From contig JAZNZF010000040.1 in assembly GCA_045594795.1 (NCBI GenBank), positions 1 through 38,551 of the forward strand: DNA of 38,551 bases, in the 5' to 3' direction. The notes under the pieces were generated by a model, which was not told the DNA's origin, did no database searches, and worked only from the letters and a program-made list of their open reading frames with translations. Shown in pieces: positions 33,002-38,551 of this stretch (position 1 is its first letter; the number at the start of each line of letters is the position of its first letter). Both the position numbers and the translations under genes were made by a program. This DNA is from UMGS1532 sp045594795. GTDB lineage: Bacteria > Bacillota > Clostridia > Oscillospirales > Acutalibacteraceae.

Positions 33002-33391
33002 TTAAAGGGTAAAAAGCAAAACCAAATGAGCCAAAAATATAGCGACACTTATTGCAAATTTAAAGCAATTACCTTGCCAATTATCTTTTCTTCGTTCAGT
33101 TTCGGTTTTCCCATAGTCAGATACAAATCGACCTGTTGAACATTCATCAAATAAAATGTGCCACTTGTTTTTTATAGCGTAGGCATATAAAACATCAAAT
33201 ATAAACCAAGTGCTTCCTGATATAATTGTAGTTATAAGTGTGGGTGCATTATTGATAGCACAAATAATTAACATCACAACAGAAACAATCATTGTAAAAA
33301 TAAAGCATAATGAGAATATCGCTTTCTGTTTTTTGATTTTTAAAATATGTTCTTTGCGCGCCTTTTGTTTGAGTTTACGTAATTGTGACAT
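33002..33391 (-). CDS. Small membrane protein of unknown function
   Basis: A 129-residue protein beginning MSQLRKLKQKARKEHILKIK, a very basic cytoplasmic start, followed by three hydrophobic segments (about 25-45, 50-68 and 110-128). The middle holds NKWHILFDECSTGRF and DYGKTETERRKDN. No family recognised. The start is ATG 33391 behind AGGCGGTGG; the frame stays open upstream to 33520 but without a ribosome site. A hairpin terminator at 33461-33502 separates it from the gene upstream, so it may have its own promoter. Confidence 0.6.
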   Translation of the reverse strand: MSQLRKLKQKARKEHILKIKKQKAIFSLCFIFTMIVSVVMLIICAINNAPTLITTIISGSTWFIFDVLYAYAIKNKWHILFDECSTGRFVSDYGKTETERRKDNWQGNCFKFAISVAIFLAHLVLLFTL

Positions 33392-33460
33392 ATTTTCCAC
33401 CGCCTCTATTAAATATAACATAAAAGCGGCAAAGTGGCAATAATGAATATTGAACCAAAC

Positions 33461-33502
33461 AAAAAACCGCACACTTAAAGTGAACGGATTTTCGTTTGTG
33501 CG
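33461..33502 (-). terminator. Intrinsic terminator after the zinc-ribbon protein gene
   Basis: On the minus strand CGCACA (33502-33497) pairs with TGTGCG (33473-33468), with inner AACG/CGTT pairing, followed by GTTTTTTG. It lies about 60 bp after the stop at 33564. Confidence 0.6.
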
Positions 33503-33563
33503 TTTTAAACCTAATGGCACAAATAAGATGTACCTAAAAACCGAGAATTATCTTTACGTTATA

Positions 33564-34052
33564 CTATTCGAGATAATTATATTTACAGTTTGGGCATTTG
33601 GGATAATCAATATCATGAGATTTTCCGCAGTTAGGACAAGTTCGTTGGCAAATTTTATCTTCTACCGTTTCATCAATGGGCTCGTTTTCGAGCGCTGCTT
33701 TTTCTCTATAGTATCGCTTTGCTTTCTTAAGATAAACAAAACCCAAAATCAGAAAAATCGATGATATTACTGACATTATGATTAAAGTAATTAATTTATT
33801 TACCAGAGGAGATTCAATCAGTCCTGAAGAGTGAACAATTACGTTCGAAAAGAATAAAAACAAACCGAATGCTAAAAAAAGGGCGGACGCAAAAAAGCAC
33901 ACTACAACTAACGGTGTTGCATTACCCGGCGCAGACACTGTAGGAGGCACCCTGCCGGTCCCAATGTAGTGCCCCGGATTATACATATTATTTTGATAAT
34001 CAATTACATCCTTTAAGGAATCGTATTCTTGTTTAAAATCTTTTTTATTCAT
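33564..34052 (-). CDS. Membrane protein with C-terminal zinc ribbon
   Basis: A 162-residue protein. Residues 1-45 are polar, two membrane helices lie at about 47-69 and 86-108, and the C-terminus has a zinc ribbon, CPNCGKSHDIDYPKCPNC, four cysteines in two CPxC knuckles. Such ribbons are common in small Firmicute membrane proteins of unknown role; here the ribbon would be cytoplasmic if both termini are inside. The start is behind AGGCGGTGATGAT. It lies 52 bp after the large lipoprotein gene and probably shares its transcript. Confidence 0.65.
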   Translation of the reverse strand: MNKKDFKQEYDSLKDVIDYQNNMYNPGHYIGTGRVPPTVSAPGNATPLVVVCFFASALFLAFGLFLFFSNVIVHSSGLIESPLVNKLITLIIMSVISSIFLILGFVYLKKAKRYYREKAALENEPIDETVEDKICQRTCPNCGKSHDIDYPKCPNCKYNYLE

Positions 34053-34104
34053 ATCATCACCGCCTATGTGTATTATACGCTTGTGTCACATTAGGTACAA
34101 GTCG

Positions 34105-36168
34105 CTATTGTAAAGAAAAACTGATGTCTGTCAAGAAATCTGACGGAGTATTACTATTTAAAACAGGTTGAAGATTGAAAACCAACTCGCCATTTGGCAA
34201 AGAGGGTATATAAACCTTGTAGTATAACTGAATAACACAATCCTTATAATTCATAGGTTGATTATCTGTAGTCATAAGAATTATTTTATTCGGTTCTCCA
34301 AGTCTTGAAATTATATCATCAAGAGTGGAATCTTTGTTTATTCCTTCAATCATTTCAAAGTCAGGGCGTGTCGGGCTTATACCTTCTTGATATATAAGTG
34401 TATCCTCATAACAAGAGAAATCAATTTGTGTGATATAACAATCATTAAAGTTGCTTGAATTTCCATAAAAATTCATAATATAGGCAGTAACCATATTACC
34501 GTCAGATGACTTAAAGAAAGCTGAACCTTGTAAAATACTATCATCAAAAAATTTCTCTTTTACAGTAAAACCTTTACTTAAGAAATCAGAAACCTTTATT
34601 GGCATTGTAATGGTTATACCGTCAATCGTCATATCATAATTTGACACTTTATGGCTAATAGATTTATTTGTTTTTAAATCATAGGTATAATCAACAATTT
34701 TGAGTCCATTGCCGAAGCTTGCACTATAGTCTTCCTTTAAAACATCATAGTCATTAAGATTGAGTCTTTTAGATGCTTCTCTAACAAAATCATCATGGTC
34801 TATAATTCTGCCTATTCTATTATTTGTGTTTATAGCAGTCAATTTATAAAAAACATCTGACATTCTGGATTTATTATTTAAATCGATAATATAAACTGCA
34901 GATCCGTCATTTTTCAAGGTAAGCTCTCTATCCTTAGAATTATTAAGATAAAAACTAAGGTTTGTCTTGCCTGAAATATTAACACCCGAATTTAATTCCA
35001 ATCTAATGCAAAAACCAAATTTACTGTTGTGCATAGCACTAACCTTTTTTATATGGTTATTAGTTATTACAGATGCACCGGATTTGTTTTTCAAGGCAAT
35101 AGAATTGTCGGTAACAGAAGATTCACCGAACAAAACAGTCCCATCATTTAAAACAATACCGTCATCAACAAAGGAATTATTTGATGCAAATAAGTCCTCT
35201 AACTGTTCTGCTGTAAAGCTCTGTTTTTTATGCACTACAATACAGAAATTGTCATTAAAGGTTATATCATCTGCAGTATATTTATAATTACTGCCTTCTT
35301 TGAATCTACCGCAATTCATACCGATAACCTTATCACCCTCGAAATAAACGGTAAATTCGTAATTTTCTTGTTCATAATTTTCGACCAATTTGTACCCGCT
35401 TACATATTTATGAGAAGAAAATGACATTGCCTTTTCTGTCAACGAAGTTTGGAAACAAGAATAATATCTTTCTCCCTTTTTAAAAGTAATCATATTGTTG
35501 AAATTATTGCGGGAAATAACAACTTCAACCGAGCCTGTACCACCAAGCTTTTGTGCCAAAAATCCTCTGGTGTCATTTAAAGTAATAGTAAAATAGCTGT
35601 ACATGGTGATTGTAAAGGTTGAATTAGCGTTAATATTGGTTGCAGTGGAGTTTGCAAGATTTAATAATCTAAAGCTTCTATTATTTGCCAATGTTGCTAC
35701 TTTTGGTTTTTGTGCCGAATTAGATAATAATACAACTCCATTTTCCGCAATTGCTTTTTTAACAGCATAGAAATTCAGCTTATCCAAGCTATTAATTTTT
35801 ACATTTTCTGTTGTGATATTGCTTGAAGCGTAATCATCTGAATAATTATTTTCATCACTTTTTTGTGTGCTACTGCCGGATGATGTTTTATTGCCTGAAG
35901 CGTAATCATTTGAATAATTATTTTCATCACTTTTTTGTGTGCTACTACCGTATGATGTTTTGTTGCCAGAGGTGGCATTAGAGGAGGAACTGCTATTCAC
36001 CTTATCATCTTTTGATTGATTATCATCTTTTGAAGTGTCTCCCTCTGAAAAAACAGAGTTGTTTTCAGGATTAGAGAAACCATCTTCTTTATTTGCGGTG
36101 TCTGTTTTGCAGCCAGCAAAAGAAAGAATAAGAATTAAAGACAATATAATTATAAGAACTTTTTTCAT
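34105..36168 (-). CDS. Large lipoprotein sharing the putative anti-sigma ectodomain
   Basis: A 687-residue lipoprotein with lipobox FAGC at Cys20. A Ser/Asn/Asp-rich linker (about 21-120) contains a duplicated 24-residue unit. Residues about 125-330 align well with the C-terminal domain of the next upstream gene: both have DK(L/I)NFY..KK, FLAQKLGGTG, MITFK..E(R/K)YY.CF and FSSHKY. Residues 330-590 form an unrecognised beta-rich region. The last 90 residues contain DSTLDDIISRLGEPNKI, similar to the SmpA/BamE-like lipoprotein motif. Its ATG overlaps the upstream stop (ATGA), so translation is coupled. Extracellular at the membrane; function unknown. Confidence 0.75.
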   Translation of the reverse strand: MKKVLIIILSLILILSFAGCKTDTANKEDGFSNPENNSVFSEGDTSKDDNQSKDDKVNSSSSSNATSGNKTSYGSSTQKSDENNYSNDYASGNKTSSGSSTQKSDENNYSDDYASSNITTENVKINSLDKLNFYAVKKAIAENGVVLLSNSAQKPKVATLANNRSFRLLNLANSTATNINANSTFTITMYSYFTITLNDTRGFLAQKLGGTGSVEVVISRNNFNNMITFKKGERYYSCFQTSLTEKAMSFSSHKYVSGYKLVENYEQENYEFTVYFEGDKVIGMNCGRFKEGSNYKYTADDITFNDNFCIVVHKKQSFTAEQLEDLFASNNSFVDDGIVLNDGTVLFGESSVTDNSIALKNKSGASVITNNHIKKVSAMHNSKFGFCIRLELNSGVNISGKTNLSFYLNNSKDRELTLKNDGSAVYIIDLNNKSRMSDVFYKLTAINTNNRIGRIIDHDDFVREASKRLNLNDYDVLKEDYSASFGNGLKIVDYTYDLKTNKSISHKVSNYDMTIDGITITMPIKVSDFLSKGFTVKEKFFDDSILQGSAFFKSSDGNMVTAYIMNFYGNSSNFNDCYITQIDFSCYEDTLIYQEGISPTRPDFEMIEGINKDSTLDDIISRLGEPNKIILMTTDNQPMNYKDCVIQLYYKVYIPSLPNGELVFNLQPVLNSNTPSDFLTDISFSLQ
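35825..35968 (-). repeat. Tandem 72-bp repeat within the lipoprotein linker
   Basis: Two nearly identical 72-bp copies (35825-35896 and 35897-35968) encode SGNKTS.GSSTQKSDENNYS.DYA twice. Copy number may vary by slippage or recombination. Confidence 0.85.
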
Positions 36169-37295
36169 AAAGATTCCTCCTCATTTTCATTTTTAAAATA
36201 TACTTCCAACTCATCAATAGTAAAGGTTTGTTTTGTGTAGAGAACAACACAAAAATCTTCAATAAACGTTACATTATCTACAGCATAATTAGTAGGCACA
36301 CAGTGAAACGGTGCACACTCAAAACCCACAACCTTTGAGCCGTCATAATGGACGGTGAATTTATAGTTTTCTTGTTCTAAATTTTTAATGATATTAAATC
36401 CATCGATATATTTGTGAGAAGAAAATTCGCTACTTCTCTTATTTGAATCGGGGTCATAGTCACCACCATTTACAAAGCATGTATAATACTTTTCTTCACG
36501 CTTAAATGTTATCATTTGTCCCAAATCGTCTATGTTGTTTTGCGTGACAACCACTTCCACTAAACCTGTTCCACCAAGCTTTTGAGCTAAGAACCCTTTT
36601 CCATCATTAAGTTCAATAGTGAAATATGTTACCATTGTGGTTGTAAATACCTTATTTCTATCAATAGGGTATTCCGCATAATTATTGCTTAATGAAATAA
36701 TATTAGGCTTATTATTATAATTCATACCTGTAGGAAAAAGTGAATAATCATTTATAATTTTTTTTGCCGAATAAAAGTTAATTTTATCAATGCTGTCAAT
36801 ATAATAATTTGTTTCTATAACAGGTGGATTGCTCGGGGTATTATTAGAAGAAGTATCGTCTAATGGCTCGGAAGGAGTTTTATCCTTAGGAATTGAGGGA
36901 GTATCATCTGATGGCTCGGAAGGAACTTTATCATCAGGAATTGAGGGAGTGCTATTATCGGGTATAAATCCACCTTGTGAACTATTAGTTGACGGATTGG
37001 ATGATGTTATATTTTCTTGCGATGAATTTTTGATGTTTGTAGAACTGTTTTGACTACTGTCTGCCAACAAATCGTTGCTTGGCTTATCAGATGTGTTTTG
37101 TGAACTATCTGTAATGGGAATATTGTTGCTAAAAATTCCACTTTTCCATAGACCGAAACTTGTGATTAAAACAACACAGCAACAAAGTGCGGGTATTATA
37201 GTGCTTACAATGATACGCTTTTTCTTTTTTTGCTTTGCAATATATTCATCTCTGCGTTCAAAAACGCTATTAGCTATTTCATCATAACTTTTCAT
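36165..37295 (-). CDS. Membrane-anchored putative anti-sigma factor with extracellular domain
   Basis: A 376-residue single-pass protein starting MKSYDEIANSVFERRDEY; residues 1-26 are cytoplasmic and very basic at the end (KQKKKKR), and 27-50 form the membrane helix. A long Ser/Pro/Asn linker (about 55-160) contains a 16-residue duplicated unit. The ectodomain (about 164-368) is homologous to residues 125-330 of the downstream lipoprotein. ATG 37295 is chosen: it has AGGAGGG upstream and overlaps the sigma gene end by 14 nt. The sigma-anti-sigma pairing is inferred from position and topology; the cytoplasmic part is too short to match a known anti-sigma family. Confidence 0.7.
   Translation of the reverse strand: MKSYDEIANSVFERRDEYIAKQKKKKRIIVSTIIPALCCCVVLITSFGLWKSGIFSNNIPITDSSQNTSDKPSNDLLADSSQNSSTNIKNSSQENITSSNPSTNSSQGGFIPDNSTPSIPDDKVPSEPSDDTPSIPKDKTPSEPLDDTSSNNTPSNPPVIETNYYIDSIDKINFYSAKKIINDYSLFPTGMNYNNKPNIISLSNNYAEYPIDRNKVFTTTMVTYFTIELNDGKGFLAQKLGGTGLVEVVVTQNNIDDLGQMITFKREEKYYTCFVNGGDYDPDSNKRSSEFSSHKYIDGFNIIKNLEQENYKFTVHYDGSKVVGFECAPFHCVPTNYAVDNVTFIEDFCVVLYTKQTFTIDELEVYFKNENEEESL
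36853..36948 (-). repeat. Tandem 48-bp repeat within the putative anti-sigma linker
   Basis: Two 48-bp units (from 36853 and 36901) encode the pattern PSIP.DK.PSEP.DDT twice, in the linker between membrane helix and ectodomain. Confidence 0.8.
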
Positions 37296-37839
37296 ACTGG
37301 AATCCCTCCTTATCAAGTAATGATTTAAGAGATTGCTTTGCTCTGTACACCAAATTCTCAATCTGACGTTTAGATTTTCCCATTATCTGTGCCACTTCTT
37401 CATTTGAAAATTCATCAAAAAAGCAAAGCCATAAGACCTGACAGTATTCAGGTCTAAGATTAGACATAGCCTTATGTACAATAATTTTTCTCTCGCTTTT
37501 AATATATAGATTTTCAAGGTTTGTTTCATCTTTGATATAATTTTCTATATCTTCTACTGAAGACATAGAAAATTTAGAGTTACGCCTTATATAATCTATT
37601 GCAACATTTCGCCCAATGGTGTAAAGCCAAGTTTTAAATGAACTTTTTTCGTTGAATTTAGGCTTTTTTACCGCAAGTTTAAAGAAAGTTTCTTCCATTA
37701 TCTCCTCAGCTACGTAAATATTATTCACATAACCGTTTAAATAAAGAATTAAACCGTCTTTATAATCCTTAATAATTAAGGTTAAACCCTCATCATCACC
37801 ATTAAGAAAACGGCGGTAGCTACTTGCACCGTTATCCAT
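37282..37839 (-). CDS. ECF-type RNA polymerase sigma factor
   Basis: A 185-residue sigma factor with regions 2 and 4 only. Region 2 includes LYLNGYVNNIYVAEEIMEETFFKLAVKKPKF and SFKTWLYTIGRNVAIDYIRR. Region 4 includes LRPEYCQVLWLCFFDEFSNEEVAQIMGKSKRQIENLVYRAKQSL, cut here by a normal helix-turn-helix. The start chosen is ATG 37839 behind AGAGGAG; an ATG ten codons upstream lacks a site. It overlaps the putative anti-sigma gene by 14 nt. The promoter at 37929-37957 looks sigma-A-like, so basal expression probably does not need the ECF factor itself. Confidence 0.88.
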   Translation of the reverse strand: MDNGASSYRRFLNGDDEGLTLIIKDYKDGLILYLNGYVNNIYVAEEIMEETFFKLAVKKPKFNEKSSFKTWLYTIGRNVAIDYIRRNSKFSMSSVEDIENYIKDETNLENLYIKSERKIIVHKAMSNLRPEYCQVLWLCFFDEFSNEEVAQIMGKSKRQIENLVYRAKQSLKSLLDKEGFQYEKL

Positions 37840-37928
37840 TTGGTACTCCTCTCTTTGTTTTCTCCTCATCTATTAGACGAGGATGTATATAAAAACTCTC
37901 AGTAATTTGTATAATTTTAGTTCATTTG

Positions 37929-37957
37929 ATTTTAGCATAAACTTGAATCTAATTCAA
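37929..37957 (-). promoter_or_regulatory. Predicted promoter of the accessory sigma operon
   Basis: Minus strand TTGAAT (37957-37952), 17 bp, TAAAAT (37934-37929). The leader to ATG 37839 is about 80 nt and includes an imperfect CCTCGTCTA/TAGATGAGG hairpin near 37858-37880. Confidence 0.6.
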
Positions 37958-38006
37958 TTGATAAGAGTGACTTATTAAAATTCATTATTATTTCTTCAAA
38001 TTTAAA

Positions 38007-38102
38007 GTATGACAAAAATCATACCTAAATATTGAAAATCATACCAAAGAAAACGCAGTAAAAAACTTTGTTTTTAAGCAGTAATCTTGCCGAAAGTATG
38101 AC
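38007..38102. promoter_or_regulatory. Cluster of four GTATGA boxes, possible operator
   Basis: GTATGAC at 38007-38013 and 38096-38102 (plus) and GGTATGA at 38025-38019 and 38045-38039 (minus). The first pair forms a palindrome GTATGA-caaaa(a)-TCATAC. They lie between the divergent sigma operon and XRE regulator promoters. The rest of the 37870-38233 gap holds no gene. Confidence 0.4.
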
Positions 38103-38165
38103 AGTTATTCCTGCCTTGCCTTTTGAATTGAACAAAAACCGCGAGACAGGTCACAAAATACGATA

Positions 38166-38193
38166 TGGACTTCCCTTAAAAAATAGGTATAAT
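38166..38193 (+). promoter_or_regulatory. Predicted promoter of the XRE regulator gene
   Basis: TGGACT (38166-38171), 16 bp, TATAAT (38188-38193), about 40 bp before the ATG. Confidence 0.55.
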
Positions 38194-38233
38194 TAAATCA
38201 GAAGCTTCTAAATTAAACGAAGGGATAAATGAT

Positions 38234-38551
38234 ATGAATACAGTATTTTCAAATAATCTAAAGAAATTTAGACAGCAAAAGAATTATACCCAGGAGCAAG
38301 TAGCAGAAATTTTAGGAGTAAGCACTCACACTATTTCTAGATGGGAATGTAATACTACGTTGCCAGATGTCACTTTACTTCCCCAAATAGCAAAACTGTA
38401 CTGTGTAACGATTGATGACTTTTTTAAAGAATCATCCATAGCATACGAGAATTATGCTCAACGATTAGCCTCGATTTATGAATCAACACGAGAACCTGAA
38501 GATTTTATTCGAGCAGACATTGAGTTTAAAAAACTAATTAAAAAAGGGGAA
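38234..38551 (+). CDS. XRE-family helix-turn-helix regulator (3' end outside window)
   Basis: The first 106 residues of a DNA-binding regulator are visible. An N-terminal Cro/C1-type helix-turn-helix covers about residues 7-62, with LKKFRQQKNYTQEQVAEILG, VSTHTISRWE and LPDVTLLPQIAKLY. It then enters a helical region (YAQRLASIYESTREPEDFIRADIEF) that could be a repeat-type sensor or TPR-like domain, but the window ends. Start ATG 38234 has AAGGGAT upstream. It may control the divergent sigma operon through the GTATGA boxes; this is inference. Confidence 0.88.
   Translation, partial: MNTVFSNNLKKFRQQKNYTQEQVAEILGVSTHTISRWECNTTLPDVTLLPQIAKLYCVTIDDFFKESSIAYENYAQRLASIYESTREPEDFIRADIEFKKLIKKGE

Overview
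The window looks like a chromosomal segment of an AT-rich Firmicute of class Clostridia, most likely an uncultured Oscillospirales/Ruminococcaceae-type gut anaerobe. This is inferred from a SpoIID-family protein and RicT, a single-subunit glycyl-tRNA synthetase, Clostridia-style MBOAT/DHHW and DUF4358 proteins, TTG/GTG starts with strong Shine-Dalgarno sites, and sigma-A-like promoters. No plasmid, phage or transposase gene was seen.

Left part (1-6740): the 5' end of a type IIA topoisomerase A subunit and its complete B subunit (minus strand), tRNA-Leu(CAA), a tspO gene, a CE15-like esterase, glyS, and rpsT, mostly separated by clear intrinsic terminators.

Central plus-strand block (6888-22992): a probable long operon of nifS-type cysteine desulfurase, thiI, a giant cinA-sortase-PASTA fusion, a pseudosortase-PASTA-SpoIID protein, a small export-family membrane protein and a 2-hydroxyacid dehydrogenase. 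Next comes an envelope O-acylation cluster (SGNH hydrolase, DUF4358 lipoprotein, MBOAT, DHHW protein). It ends with an ECF sigma factor and an RsgI-like anti-sigma protein carrying three PepSY domains.

Minus-strand block (23075-31018): a 2[4Fe-4S] ferredoxin, then a Gld-like ABC operon (ATPase, permease, two GldG paralogues, DUF4340 protein) whose last gene is ricT. A class II fructose-bisphosphate aldolase is divergent from it.

Right part (32000-38551): a 393-bp element with perfect 15-bp terminal inverted repeats, filled with tandem hairpins spaced by AATATCAC, follows the aldolase gene. Beyond it lies an AT-rich accessory-looking minus-strand cluster: an ECF sigma factor, a membrane-anchored putative anti-sigma factor, a large lipoprotein sharing that protein's ectodomain, and three small membrane proteins. 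The window ends inside an XRE-family regulator.

The most unusual content is the adjacent pair at 9317-15336. An apparently active class B sortase is fused to cytosolic CinA and to three PASTA domains. Its neighbour carries a sortase fold with all three catalytic residues replaced, again three PASTA domains, and a SpoIID lytic transglycosylase domain. The sigma/anti-sigma/lipoprotein module with a duplicated ectodomain is the second candidate for an undescribed system.
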